Assembly (NCBI GenBank): GCA_944389125.1
Contig: CALXLF010000001.1
Span: 186,001 to 250,000, forward strand
Length of the DNA stretch: 64,000 bases
Origin: an uncultured Clostridia bacterium
GTDB taxonomy: Bacteria > Bacillota > Clostridia > TANB77 > CAG-508
Direction: 5' to 3'
In this document: piece after piece, positions 36,853-47,290 of the stretch
How the letters are laid out: each line of letters begins with the position of its first letter
Position numbering within the stretch: position 1 is the first letter of the stretch
Position numbers and translations under genes: made by a program
The notes under the pieces: model-generated
What the model saw: the letters and a program-made list of their open reading frames with translations, nothing else
What the model was told of the DNA's origin: nothing
Databases searched by the model: none

Positions 36853-37398
36853 TTAAAAAACATCTTTCATATTTCTCATAAATATAATTGTTTCTGCTAT
36901 ATCAATAATTGAATATACAATCATTATAATTCCAATTGTCGTTGTAATTACACCAGGATTTAAAGCTATAAATAATCCACCTATAAACATTATAACAGCT
37001 AAAATCATACTGTATACCCAAATGTTATTAGATAATCGTCTTAATTTTAAAGAAGAACTAAACCTTATCAAAGCAGTATAAATAATCCATACACCAATTA
37101 TAATTCTCAATAATGCTGCAATTGTTGTACTATAAACTATAGCAATAATTCCAATTACTATTGCTAAAATTCCACATATGATATCATAATTTAAAAAATC
37201 ATCTTTTTCTTTAGAAATTAAGAAAGCTATAATTTTAAATAATCCAATTATTATAAAAATAGCACCTAATACATATGAAATAAATTTTATGGTTCCTTCC
37301 GGATTAAAAACAAGTATAAATCCTAAAATCACAAAAATTATAGACTCTAAAATTGAAATCCATCCGCTTTTCTTTAAAAATTTTTTTAAAAAATCCAT
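36853..37398 (-). CDS. HdeD/DUF308 family membrane protein
   Basis: 181 residues with six regular hydrophobic helices, starting FLKKSGWISILESIIFVILGFILVFNPEGTIKFISYVLGAIFIIIGLFKIIAFLI. The spacing of two N-P-x helices followed by G-x-x-x-I-x-G-L is the DUF308/HdeD repeat. Function is unknown outside acid stress in enterobacteria. Forms a cluster with a lipid kinase. Confidence 0.85.
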   Translation of the reverse strand: MDFLKKFLKKSGWISILESIIFVILGFILVFNPEGTIKFISYVLGAIFIIIGLFKIIAFLISKEKDDFLNYDIICGILAIVIGIIAIVYSTTIAALLRIIIGVWIIYTALIRFSSSLKLRRLSNNIWVYSMILAVIMFIGGLFIALNPGVITTTIGIIMIVYSIIDIAETIIFMRNMKDVF

Positions 37399-37442
37399 GA
37401 TAAAAATCTCCTTTCTTAAAATTATTACATTTAATATTACAA

Positions 37443-38348
37443 TTAAATAGTAACAACATTTTTCTTTGGTAAGATATATTCAAAATTTTGCTTTATATTT
37501 GATACTTTTAATTCATTTCTTTTTCCCCCATATTCACCATCAATAGAGATTTCTAATGGTTGTTTAGACTCTACTTTTATATTTGAAGTTTTAAAATAAT
37601 AAATATTCTCATCATTTAAATTTCCTGATAAAACTTTAAATATTAAATTTATTGTACTCAAAATATTTTTTGGTTTTTTAACAAATATTGCTTCAAATTT
37701 TCCATCATCTAATTTAATATCTTCTTTTTTAAATAAATTAAATCCACCTATATATTTTGAATTACTAATACTTCCATAAATAAACTCTCCTTCTAAAGAT
37801 TTTTCTTCAGAGTCTATTTTTAAATCATAGCTTTTGTAATCAAATACTTCTTTTATTCCATTAAAAACATAAGCTTTTCTTCCAAATTTATTTTTTAAAT
37901 CTCTACTTGTAGCATATGATGTTTTAGAAAAAATGCCAAAGCTAACTACATAATTAAAAATATTATCTGATACTAATCCTGTATCAATCTTTTTTAAAGC
38001 ATATTCTTTTGAATCTTCTAAAGTATCTAATTTATCAACTGATACAGCCAAGCTTTTGGCAAAATCATTTGTAGTTCCAAATGGAATAAACCCAACATAA
38101 GGTTTTTTATCAATTTCATATAACCCCTGAATAGCCTCATTCAGAGTTCCATCTCCTCCATAAACTATTAAAATTTCATAATCTTTATTATAATCTTTGA
38201 TTATACGTGTTGCATTATTTTCAATAGTTGTATATTTAAGATCAACTTGGCAATCAATACTTTTAAAAAAATTAATAATTTTAGGAACATATTTATCTGA
38301 TTTTGCCTTACCGGCTTTTGGATTAACTATCATTAATATTTTATACAT
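37443..38348 (-). CDS. Diacylglycerol/lipid kinase family protein
   Basis: 301 residues. MIVNPKAGKAKSDK, LIVYGGDGTLNEAIQGL (GGDGT nucleotide loop near 68-72) and FIPFGTTNDFAKSLA are the three DAGK catalytic signatures. ISIDGEYGG near the C-terminus completes it. Phosphorylates diacylglycerol or a related lipid (DgkB/YegS-like). Ends 45 bases upstream of the DUF308 gene. Confidence 0.92.
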   Translation of the reverse strand: MYKILMIVNPKAGKAKSDKYVPKIINFFKSIDCQVDLKYTTIENNATRIIKDYNKDYEILIVYGGDGTLNEAIQGLYEIDKKPYVGFIPFGTTNDFAKSLAVSVDKLDTLEDSKEYALKKIDTGLVSDNIFNYVVSFGIFSKTSYATSRDLKNKFGRKAYVFNGIKEVFDYKSYDLKIDSEEKSLEGEFIYGSISNSKYIGGFNLFKKEDIKLDDGKFEAIFVKKPKNILSTINLIFKVLSGNLNDENIYYFKTSNIKVESKQPLEISIDGEYGGKRNELKVSNIKQNFEYILPKKNVVTI

Positions 38349-38351
38349 AGC

Positions 38352-39689
38352 TTACTTGTCCGTTTCTTCATCATTTATTTTTTCAACTTTACAAACTTTA
38401 ATCTTTATTATTCTTCTGTCTTCAACTTTTTCAACTTTATAAATTGCCTTTTCTGTTTCAATTACAGGTTTTTCTTTTTCATTAGGAATTCTTCCCAATT
38501 CTTCTATTAAATATCCAGATATAGTATCATAATCTCCATCTGGTATATCTATATCTAAAAGTTTCTCAACATCTGAAATAGACATTCCTCCACTTATCAT
38601 ATATGTATTTTCATCAATTTGTTCATAGTTCTTTTCTACTAAGTCATATTCATCATAGATTTCACCAACAATTTCTTCTAGTATATCTTCCATTGTAACA
38701 ATTCCAGCTGTTCCACCATATTCATCAACAACAACTGCAATTTGTTTTCTGTTTTTTCTTAATTCCTCAAACAATTTATTTATAGACATTGTTTCTGGAA
38801 CATAATAAGCTTCTTTGACTAAGTTTTTAATTTTAATATTTTTATTTCTATCTGAAAGTAATATATCTTTTATATAAACTATACCTTTTATCTCATCTAT
38901 ATTTTCATCATAAACTGGAATTCTACTATATCTAAATTCCGGATCTTCTGAAATCATATCTATAACTTTTGAAACAGATAAATTCATATCAATTGCATAA
39001 ACATCATTTCTTGGTATCATTATTTCTGAAACAACTTTATCATTAAATTCAAAAACATTATTTATCATTTCACTTTCTTCTTTGTCAATAGTACCTTTTT
39101 CTTCTCCAACATCAACCATCATTCTAATTTCTTCTTCTGTTACAGATTCTTCTTCACTACCAGAAACACCAAATAATTTTGAAACAACATTTGTTGAAAA
39201 TGTTAAAAATTTAACAAAAGGTGCTGTAACAATTGAGATAAATCTAATTACACCAACTGATGCAAATGAAATTTTTTCATAATATTTCATAGCTAATCTT
39301 TTTGGAACTAATTCTCCAAAAACTAAAGTAAAATATGAAAGTATTATTGTAATCAATACTATTGCTATATTATGCCATGTCTCTAAACTTAAAGCTGGTA
39401 TTAAATTATATAACACTGGTGATAACTCTGATGCGAATGTTTCAGCTGCAAAAGCACTTGATAAAAATCCAGCTAAAGTTATTCCTATTTGAATTGTTGC
39501 TAAAAATCCACTTGGATTTTCAAGCATTTTCTTTATTTTTTTAGCCTTTTTATTTCCTTCTTTGGCCATTAAATCAATTTTTGCGTCATTTAAAGATATA
39601 AAAGCAATCTCCGCCGCCGCGAAATATGCATTTACTAAAATTAATATTATAAGTAAAATTATCCTTCCCATTTGTAAATTAAAATTCAT
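38352..39689 (-). CDS. CNNM/CorC-type hemolysin family protein
   Basis: 445 residues: an N-terminal DUF21 membrane domain (VNAYFAAAEIAFISLNDAKIDLMAKEGNKKAKK ... LTLAGFLSSAFAAETFA) and TIILSYFTLVFGELVPKRLAMKYYE. Then two CBS domains (MIPRNDVYAIDMNLSV, and ILLSDRNKNIKIKNLVKEAYYVPET) and a CorC_HlyC domain (SDVEKLLDIDIPDGDYDTISGYL). Probably Mg2+ or Co2+ efflux. Three bases separate it from the lipid kinase. Confidence 0.93.
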   Translation of the reverse strand: MNFNLQMGRIILLIILILVNAYFAAAEIAFISLNDAKIDLMAKEGNKKAKKIKKMLENPSGFLATIQIGITLAGFLSSAFAAETFASELSPVLYNLIPALSLETWHNIAIVLITIILSYFTLVFGELVPKRLAMKYYEKISFASVGVIRFISIVTAPFVKFLTFSTNVVSKLFGVSGSEEESVTEEEIRMMVDVGEEKGTIDKEESEMINNVFEFNDKVVSEIMIPRNDVYAIDMNLSVSKVIDMISEDPEFRYSRIPVYDENIDEIKGIVYIKDILLSDRNKNIKIKNLVKEAYYVPETMSINKLFEELRKNRKQIAVVVDEYGGTAGIVTMEDILEEIVGEIYDEYDLVEKNYEQIDENTYMISGGMSISDVEKLLDIDIPDGDYDTISGYLIEELGRIPNEKEKPVIETEKAIYKVEKVEDRRIIKIKVCKVEKINDEETDK

Positions 39690-39786
39690 TCCTTTCTATT
39701 AAATAATATAATTTATTTATATCATTTTTTAATATAATTGTAAATACACAAATTATGGTTTTTTAAAGGATATTAAATAAATAATA

Positions 39787-40602
39787 TTAATAATTATCTA
39801 GAAAATGATGTTTTTCTTTTCCTTTATGGTAAGAGATAATTGTATCTAGGTTTACGTCTTCTACACTTCTAAAAATATTATAATCAATATTATCATATTT
39901 TTTCTTTAATTCTTTAATAAGCTTTTTCATTTCATCTCTTTTAGAACCAACTTGTTCACCATTAGATTTTTCTGTAATTTTACAAGCACATTTAATAAAT
40001 TCTAAATTATTTTTATTTTCCCAAGAGATAATATCATCTTCACGAACATAATACATAGGTCTAATTAATTCCATTCCAGGATGAGAAGTGCTTTTTACTT
40101 TTGGCATCATTGTTTGTACTTGTGCTCCATAAAACATTCCCATAAGTATTGTTTCAATAACATCATCAAAATGGTGTCCTAAAGCTATTTTATTACATCC
40201 CAATTCTTTAGCTTTTTCATATAAATGTCCTCTTCTCATCCTTGCACATAAATAACATGGATGATCTTCAATTTTATCTACTCTATCAAATATATCTGTT
40301 TCAAACATTGTTAATGGTATATTTAAAATTTTGCTATTTGAGATAATTTTTTGCTTATTTATTTCATTATATCCTGGATTCATACATAAAAATACCAAAT
40401 CAAAATCCATATCTCCATGAGCCCTAATTTCTTGAAAACATTTAGCCATAAGCATTGAATCTTTTCCTCCAGAGATACAAACTGCAATCTTATCCCCTTT
40501 GCTTATCATCTTATATTCTTTTACACCTTTAACAAAATTCCTCCAGATTTCTTTTCGAAAAGTAGTTATTATACTTCTCTCAATTTCCTTATATCTTTCC
40601 AT
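39787..40602 (-). CDS. TtcA-family tRNA-thiolation ATPase
   Basis: 271 residues. The PP-loop SGGKDSML is near 44-51, followed by CYLCARMRRG (C-x-x-C) and ALGHHFDDVIETILM. This matches TtcA/TtuA-like enzymes that put sulfur on tRNA (in TtcA, s2C32, in the anticodon loop). A third Cys is in IKCACKITEKS. Upstream GGAG site. Of interest because anticodon-loop modification tunes reading-frame maintenance. Confidence 0.88.
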   Translation of the reverse strand: MERYKEIERSIITTFRKEIWRNFVKGVKEYKMISKGDKIAVCISGGKDSMLMAKCFQEIRAHGDMDFDLVFLCMNPGYNEINKQKIISNSKILNIPLTMFETDIFDRVDKIEDHPCYLCARMRRGHLYEKAKELGCNKIALGHHFDDVIETILMGMFYGAQVQTMMPKVKSTSHPGMELIRPMYYVREDDIISWENKNNLEFIKCACKITEKSNGEQVGSKRDEMKKLIKELKKKYDNIDYNIFRSVEDVNLDTIISYHKGKEKHHFLDNY

Positions 40603-40623
40603 ATTTTCTCCAATTTATTTGCT

Positions 40624-40833
40624 CTATTTTATTCCTACAACTTCATATCCTGCATCTTCAATTGCATTTTTTATATCAGAATCAGAGATTTCTTTATCTG
40701 ATTTAATAACAGCATTTTTATTTTCTAAGCTAACCTCCACATCTTGAACTCCATCAATTCCTTTTAATGCTTTTTCAACAGTCATTTTACAATGATTACA
40801 TGACATTCCTTCAATACTAACAGTTTTTTCCAT
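40624..40833 (-). CDS. copZ: Possible internally initiated copper chaperone CopZ
   Basis: Inside the 3' end of copA, AAGGAGG lies 11 bases before an in-frame ATG at 40831-40833. Translation from there gives a 69-residue stand-alone HMA protein, MEKTVSIEGMSCNHCKMTVEKAL, the normal size and start of CopZ. The arrangement suggests that copZ was joined to copA by loss of a stop codon but kept its own ribosome site. Both a fused domain and a free chaperone may be made. Confidence 0.55.
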   Translation of the reverse strand: MEKTVSIEGMSCNHCKMTVEKALKGIDGVQDVEVSLENKNAVIKSDKEISDSDIKNAIEDAGYEVVGIK

Positions 40834-43186
40834 TTTAAAATCTTCCTCCTTATTTTTAATTTCTAAATTTTTATCATCTAAACCATTTTCAACTTTGAAA
40901 TGTGGTTTAAATCTTTTAAGTCTTAGAGCATTTGTTACAACGCATACAGAGCTCAAACTCATACAAGCAGCTCCAATCATTGGACTTAAAGTAATACCAA
41001 ATGCAGGATATAAAATTCCACAAGCAATTGGTATTCCAATTACATTATAGAAAAATGCCCAAAACAAACTTAACTTAATATTTCTAATAACAGCTTTACT
41101 TAAATCAATAGCTGTTACAACATCTAAAAGACTATCTTTCATTATAACACAATCTGCTGATTCAATTGCAATATCTGTTCCTGAACCAATAGCTAAACCA
41201 ACATCACTTCTTACTAAAGCAGGACTATCATTTATTCCGTCACCAACAAATGCAACTTTCTTTCCTTCATTTTGAAGTTTAGCAATTTCTCTTTCCTTAT
41301 CTTGTGGTAATACTTCTGAAATAACTCTATCTATTCCAAGTTCTTTTCCAATACTGTTTGCAACTAAAGCATTATCTCCTGTTATCATAACAGTGTCTAT
41401 ATTTCTCTTTTTAAGTTCTTTAATTGCTTGATAACTTGTTTTCTTAATAGTATCTGCAACAGCGATAATACCAATAGTTTCTTTATCATTTGCAAAGTAA
41501 AGTACTGTTTTTCCATTATTTGATAATTCTTCTGCTTTTGAATTAACTTTTTCTATATTAATATTATTTTCTTTCATAAATGCAATATTTCCAGCAAAAT
41601 ACATTTTTTGATTTATTATACCTTTAACTCCTCTACCAGAAATTGTTTCAAAATTTGTTACTTTATCAAATTCAATTTTATTTTCTTTAGATTTTTTTAC
41701 AATTGCTTCAGCTAATGGATGTTCAGAAGCCTTTTCCAAACTTCCAGCTATTTTTAATAATTCATTTTCATCTATTAAAGATACAATATCAGTAACTTTT
41801 GGTTTTCCTTCTGTTACTGTTCCTGTTTTATCTAAAACAACCACATCAACAGAATGAAGTGTTTCTAAGCTTTCTGCTGATTTTATTAAAATACCATTTT
41901 CAGCACCTTTTCCAGTTCCAACCATAATTGCAACAGGAGTTGCTAACCCTAAAGCACATGGACAAGAGATAACTAAAACTGCAATTCCTATACTTAAAGC
42001 AAATTCAAAACTTTGACCAGCAAGTAACCATATAATTACTGCTAAAACTGCAATAGTTATAACTACTGGAACAAAAACACTACTAACTTTATCTGCTATT
42101 TTTGAGATAGGTGCTTTAGAATTACTTGCCTCTTCTACTAATTTTATTATTTGAGAAAGAGTTGTATCACTTCCTACCTTTGTTGCTCTTACTTTTATAT
42201 ATCCATTTTTATTTATTGTTCCTGAAACAACTTCATCACCTTTTTTCTTATATACTGGTATTGATTCACCAGTAATACTAGATTGATCAATACTTGCTTC
42301 TCCTTCTGTAATTATACCATCAATTCCAATACTTTCACCTGGTTTAATAACTAAAATATCATCTTTAACTATTTCTTCAAGCCCAACTTCTACTTCTTTT
42401 CCATCTCTTATTACTGTTGCAGTTTTTGGAGCTAAATTAATAAGTTTACTAATTGCATCAGTTGTTTTTCCTTTTGATTTTGTTTCCAAATATTTTCCAA
42501 CTGTTATTAAAGTAAGAATAGTTCCTGCTGATTCAAAATAAAGATTACTTGCATATTTTTGGACTAAATCAAGATTATTATGACCTAATCCATATCCTAT
42601 CATATAAATTGCAACTATACCATAAATCGTTGCAGCAGATGAACCTATTGCAATTAGTGAATCCATATTTGGCATACCTTTAAATAATTTCTTAAATCCA
42701 CTAATAAAATAATTTCTATTAACATATAAAATTGGTAAAAGTAGTAATAATTGAGTAAAAGCATAAACTAAAGAATTTTCAGTTCCATGAAAAGCATTCA
42801 TAATAAACTCTGGAACTGGAAGTCCAAACCACTCTTTAAACATATGATACATTGCTAAATACATAAGTGGTATCCAAAAAATTAAAGAAATTATTAATCT
42901 ATGTTTCATATTTTTTATATCATTATATACTCCTGTACTACCTGCCTCTTTTTTGGATTTACTATTTTCTTTTGAATCATGTAAAGTAGCTCCATATCCG
43001 ATATCTTCAACAGCTTTTTCGATTTTATCAGTATCTATAATATTATCATCATATTCAACTTCCATATTATTTGAAAGTAAATTGACATTTACATCTTTGA
43101 CACCGTTCTAATTTTCTTACAGCTTTATCAATATGAGCTGAACAACTAGAGCAAGTCATTCCTTGTACATCAAATAATTTTTTCAT
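40624..43186 (-). CDS. copA: Copper-exporting P-type ATPase, +1 shift site in the first metal-binding domain
   Basis: P1B ATPase exporting Cu(I). Starting at ATG 43184-43186, the first HMA domain (VQGMTCSSCSAHIDKAVRKLE) meets CGG at codon 28; frame zero stops 11 codons later. Skipping one base gives GVKDVNVNLLSNNMEVEYDD and the rest of the gene. Then the eight membrane helices, TGES, CPC (SCPCALGLATP), DKTGTVTEGKP, HPLAEAIV and GDGINDSPAL. After the last helices a second HMA domain GMSCNHCKMTVEKAL is joined in frame. The total span is 3n+1, about 853 residues. Follows csoR by 14 bases. Confidence 0.93.
43103..43105 (-). other. In-frame CGG, +1 shift site in copA
   Basis: GAA CGG TGT; reading CGGT as glycine gives KLEGVKDVNVNL, which matches the glycine (GGA) of the second HMA domain, GIDGVQDVEVSL, in the same gene. 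Confidence 0.78.
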
Positions 43187-43200
43187 AGCTTCCTCCTAAT

Positions 43201-43515
43201 TTATTGTAATTTTTTTATTAAACACATAACATCATTGATAATATCAGTATCTCCATTTTTAATATCTCTAACAACACAAGTTCTTAAATGATTTTCTAAT
43301 ACATTATTTCCTAAACTCTTTATAGCATTATAAATAGCAGCAATTTGAATTAAAACATCATCACAATATCTATCATCTTCAATCATTTGTTTAATTCCTT
43401 TTACTTGGCCTTCAATAATGTTTAATCTACGAATCAAATTCTTTTTTTCTTCTTCTGTCCTTTTAGTATATTTTTTATTTGTATTATTAGAATTCTCGCA
43501 TTTTTCACATTCCAT
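43201..43515 (-). CDS. csoR: Copper-sensing repressor CsoR
   Basis: 104 residues. The CsoR/FrmR fold with RRLNIIEGQVKGIKQMIEDDRYCDDVLIQIAAIYNAIKSL and ENHLRTCV gives the Cys-His-Cys copper site. A Cys-rich MECEKCEN leads. First gene of csoR-copA, downstream of a promoter whose spacer is a CsoR box. Confidence 0.95.
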   Translation of the reverse strand: MECEKCENSNNTNKKYTKRTEEEKKNLIRRLNIIEGQVKGIKQMIEDDRYCDDVLIQIAAIYNAIKSLGNNVLENHLRTCVVRDIKNGDTDIINDVMCLIKKLQ

Positions 43516-43562
43516 TAAATCACCTCTTTATATTTTTACAATATTAATTTTACAACATCTAA

Positions 43563-43591
43563 ATTATATACCCCTATAGGGTATTTGTCAA
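43563..43591 (-). promoter_or_regulatory. csoR-copA promoter with CsoR box in the spacer
   Basis: On the minus strand TTGACA (43586-43591), exactly 17 bases, TATAAT (43563-43568). The spacer and -10 edge contain the palindrome ATACCCCTATAGGGTAT (43568-43584), a classical CsoR operator. Near-consensus on both counts. Confidence 0.85.
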
Positions 43592-43620
43592 TGGTACTTA
43601 AAAAAATTTTTTGGTAAAAT

Positions 43621-43667
43621 AAAAACCTCATTTTATTTTAAGGAAATCCTTAAAATATGAGGCTTTT
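43621..43667 (-). terminator. Terminator after the 43688-45353 gene
   Basis: AAAAGCCTCATATTTTAAGG pairs with CCTTAAAATAAAATGAGG (slightly interrupted), followed by TTTTTATTTT on the minus strand. Confidence 0.75.
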
Positions 43668-43687
43668 ATTATTAAAATATTTAATTT

Positions 43688-45353
43688 TCAGTTTCTTTTT
43701 TTTTGGCAAATTACAATATACACTACAAGACCTATAATACCTATTATTGAAATTATTCCTGAAATATGCATTAATGTTGTTCCTGTATATTTTACTTCTA
43801 AAGTTCCAGAGTTTGAAATTTGAATTTCTATAAAACCATTTATACTTTCTTCATAATATAAGTTTTCTCCATCTAATGTAATTTTATATCCTGGATAATA
43901 AATATATGGTAATTCTAAAATAGCATCATTTGTTTTTATATTAGCATATAGTTCTTGACCATTTTTTGAATAATCACTAATTTCCGCAGAGCCATCTAAA
44001 ACATAAATATCATCATTTCTTTCCATAAGATACAATCTGGAGTCATTTGCTCTTACTGGTAAATACTCTCCTTTTCCCATTCCTGTAATTGCTTGGCCTT
44101 TATTTTGAACTACTTTTCCTATATCCCAATTTTCAATATCTGTTATTCCACTATCTATAGGTAAAAATTCTTTTAAACTTAAAAGATATAAAACACAAAT
44201 AATCATAAGAAATATATTATCTCTAAATTTAAAATTCTTTATTATTATCTTTACATTTATAGCACATACTATACTCAAAAAGAAATTTGAAAATACTAAC
44301 ATTCTCCAAGAAAATTGTAATAATTCTAAAGGTTTTCCAAATACATCCCATGGAAAATATTTTGTAGACATAAATATACAAAAAATTCCTAAAAATAGAA
44401 ATAGAAAATATTCTTTTTTATGTGTATTTTCTTTCCAAAATCTCTTAATTGATAAAAAAGGCAAAAATAACAATATTATAATATGAAGTCCAATATCATA
44501 AACATATGTTATACCTTCTTCTGTTTCTTCTGTTTTAAATAATTGTTCAATATTTAAAGCATTTTCTTTAATTGATTCAACATCTGCCATTGCCTCATCT
44601 TCATATACTACATAATCTGTATAAAAATAATTTTGAATAAGTGGACCCCAAAATGAAAATGAAATTAAAATAACCAAACCTAAATTAATAATTAATTTAA
44701 TAAAAATCTTCTTATCTTTTAATTTTAATAAATTTATACACAAATATAAAAAAGCAAAAATAGCTGTTATAACTGTCATTAAATTATGTGTATATATTAA
44801 TCCGAACGGCTCCTATACAAAGCCAAATATCACCTTTTTCTTTATTAAGTAAATTATATAATCCTAAGAAAACTAAAGGAATAAATATATATGATAAAAA
44901 TTCTCCAAATGAATTTCTTATATACATATCATTCAAATGATATGGCATAGTAACATAAAAAATAGCTGATAAAACTCCTATGTATTTATTTTTTGTAAAT
45001 TTCTTCATAAAATTATACATTGCAATTCCAGAAAGAAATAAACCTATAAACATAGCTATTTTATATGCATTTACAAAGTTTCTTATAAAGAACCAACAAA
45101 TTAAAATTAAATAAACTGAAAAAGGTCCATAAAACAAATTCCAACTATAGCCAAAATTGTTAGTTAAATTAGATAAAACAGTAGTATTTTCTCTATTTAC
45201 AATTGAAAGATATGTAGAATACGCTCTGGAAATATGTTGGGAACCATCATCTGTATAAACATCTAAATCCTTCCAAAAAAGAGGAATTGAAACAACTATT
45301 GAAGTAATTAAAATTATTAAAATAAATTTTATTTTATTAAAAAAATTTTTCAT
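43688..45353 (-). CDS. Multi-spanning membrane protein (YfhO/PTPS-related, glycan-type), +1 shift site
   Basis: About 554 residues after frame correction. It begins FFNKIKFILIILITSIVVSIPLF, then DDGSQHISRAYSTYLSIV, a pattern of large-loop polytopic glycan transport or transfer proteins, with LFYGPFSVYLILICWFF and NAYKIAMFIGLFLSGIAMYNFM. CGG at 44802-44804 breaks it: frame zero stops after RINIYT. One base skipped gives GAVGLIYTHNLMTVITAIFAFLYL and continues with further helices and an extracellular domain to a TGA stop at 43688-43690. Span 3n+1. Ten or more helices; substrate unknown. Confidence 0.75.
44802..44804 (-). other. In-frame CGG, +1 shift site in the membrane protein
   Basis: GTT CGG ATT; CGGA read as glycine gives IGAVGLIYTHNLMT, a smooth continuation of the membrane helix. 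Confidence 0.75.
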
Positions 45354-45431
45354 TTTAGTTTGCCCTCTCGTTTTTTAATAAACTTATAATAACATATAAA
45401 TTTTTAATTTACTATAAGTTAAATATATTTT

Positions 45432-46281
45432 TTATAGATAATTTAATGAAATTGCACCTTGTTCAAGTAACATTTTATTTCCTTCAAAAGCAGGATTATT
45501 TATATTATTATCTTTTAACACATAAACATCTTTTCCTTGTTCTAAACTATAATCTACTGTAATCAAGCTTCCACTTTTTAAAGATGCCTGTACTACTATC
45601 AATTTGTTTGATAGCCCACTTATTATTCTATTTCTATATGGAAAATTATATGGATATGGTTTTGTATTTAGTGGATATTCTGAAATTATTGCTCCACCTG
45701 TTTCTAATATTCTTTCAAAAATTCTTTTATTTTCAAAAGGATATACATTTTCAATTTCAATACTATTTCCTAATATAGCAATAGTTTTTCCTATACTTGA
45801 CTTTTCCAAACAACCAAGATGAGCAAATTTATCTACTCCTCTGGCTAAACCACTTACTATATTTATTCCGTCTTAAAGAAAGTCTTTTTGAAATTTCTCT
45901 TGTAAAATCTAAACTACTCTTAAAAGCCTTTCTGGAACCGACTATGCCTATAGACTCTTTATCTAAGATATCTTTATTTCCTCTTATATAAAAACAAACT
46001 GGCTTATCTGGAATATTCTTTAATTTTTTAGGATAAAATCTATTATTATGCCAAATTATATCTATATCATTTTTATCCATATACTCTAAATCCATTTTAG
46101 CTTGTATTTTAGTTTCTTTATCTAAAATTTTAATAATGAGATCATCTTTTATTTCTAAATCCACCAAATCGTCTAAACTACTATTATATAGATTTTCTAT
46201 TCCGCCAAACTTTTTTAGCAATTTAAATTTTGTTTTATTACTTATTTTTAATCTAGATAACCATATATATTTTTCCTTCAT
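45432..46281 (-). CDS. dprA: DNA-processing protein DprA, +1 shift site
   Basis: DprA loads RecA on incoming single-stranded DNA in natural transformation. Motifs: an N-terminal HhH/SAM-like part (LSRLKISNKTKFKLLKKFGGIENLY), then Rossmann GIVGSRKAFKSSLDF, SGLARGVDKFAHLGCLEK, IAILGNSIEIENVYP and GGAIISEYPL, NRIISGLSNKLIVVQASLKSGSL. Frame zero fails at codon 138 (CGG, 45868-45870) and ends QRSR. Skipping one base makes SLRGINIVSGLARGVD, with glycine at the conserved site. 282 residues overall, 3n+1 span. Confidence 0.93.
45868..45870 (-). other. In-frame CGG, +1 shift site in dprA
   Basis: AGA CGG AAT; CGGA as glycine aligns with the conserved glycine before I/VVSGLARG. Confidence 0.78.
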
Positions 46282-46304
46282 TTAAAACATTCCTCCTTAA
46301 ATAT

Positions 46305-46348
46305 AAAAAAAGCAAAACCTTACTTAAAAATTTAAGTAAAGTTTTGCC
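46305..46348 (-). terminator. Terminator after folD
   Basis: GCAAAACTTTACTTAAA and TTTAAGTAAGGTTTTGC form a 17-base stem with one mismatch, preceded by GGGGG and followed by TTTTTTT on the minus strand. Confidence 0.8.
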
Positions 46349-46368
46349 CCCGTATTTTTAATTTAATT

Positions 46369-47226
46369 CTATCTTTTAATTTGTTTTTTTGTTGCTTTTA
46401 CTAAATTATATAAAAGCATTGCAATTGTCATTGGTCCAACTCCTCCTGGAACTGGTGTTATTTTTGAAACTTTTGGTAAGACATTTTTATAATCAACATC
46501 TCCACAAATTTTTCCTTCTTCATTTCTATTTATTCCAACATCTATTACAACTGCACCTTCTTTTACCATATCAGCTTTTACATATTTTGGTTTACCAATT
46601 GCAACAACTAATATATCAGCATTTGATGTTATACTTTTTAAATTCTTTGTTCTTGAATGACAAACAGTAACAGTTGCATGTTTTGCAAGTAGACATTGTA
46701 CCATAGGTTTTCCTACTATATTACTTCTTCCTAAAACAACAGCATTTTTTCCTTCTATACCAATATTATAATATTCTAATATTTTCATAATTCCAAATGG
46801 TGTACATGAAATAAAGCAATCATTTCCTATACATAAATCTCCAACATTTACTGGATTAAATCCATCTACATCTTTATCTGGATTAATTCTTCTAAATGCT
46901 TTATTTTGATCTAAATGTTTTGGTATTGGACTTTGAAGTAAAATACCATTTACACTTTTATCTTCATTTAATTTATCTATTAAATCAAATAATTCTTTTT
47001 CAGTTGTTGATTCTGGAAGAAAGAATTCTTCAAAACTCACACCTACTTGGTCACAAGCTTTTGATTTATTTCTTACATAAACTTTAGATGCTTCATTTTC
47101 TCCAACCATGATTACTGCAAGTTTTGGAGTAATACCTTTTTCTTTTAGTTTATCTACTTCTATTTTTAAATCTTCTTTTATTTTTTTAGAAACTATTTTT
47201 CCACTTAATATCTTTTCTTCTTCCAT
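46369..47226 (-). CDS. folD: Bifunctional methylenetetrahydrofolate dehydrogenase/cyclohydrolase
   Basis: 285 residues. The signatures are complete: SKVYVRNKSKACDQVGV, NGILLQSPIPKHLDQ and VLGRSNIVGKPMVQCLLAKHATVTVCHSRT, ending PVPGGVGPMTIAMLL. Makes 10-formyl-THF from 5,10-methylene-THF. Full length. Confidence 0.97.
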   Translation of the reverse strand: MEEEKILSGKIVSKKIKEDLKIEVDKLKEKGITPKLAVIMVGENEASKVYVRNKSKACDQVGVSFEEFFLPESTTEKELFDLIDKLNEDKSVNGILLQSPIPKHLDQNKAFRRINPDKDVDGFNPVNVGDLCIGNDCFISCTPFGIMKILEYYNIGIEGKNAVVLGRSNIVGKPMVQCLLAKHATVTVCHSRTKNLKSITSNADILVVAIGKPKYVKADMVKEGAVVIDVGINRNEEGKICGDVDYKNVLPKVSKITPVPGGVGPMTIAMLLYNLVKATKKQIKR

Positions 47227-47290
47227 TTTTTCCTTCCTTTATTCTTAAAGCATATTTAACTTAAAATAATATATAATACTTTTTTAAATC

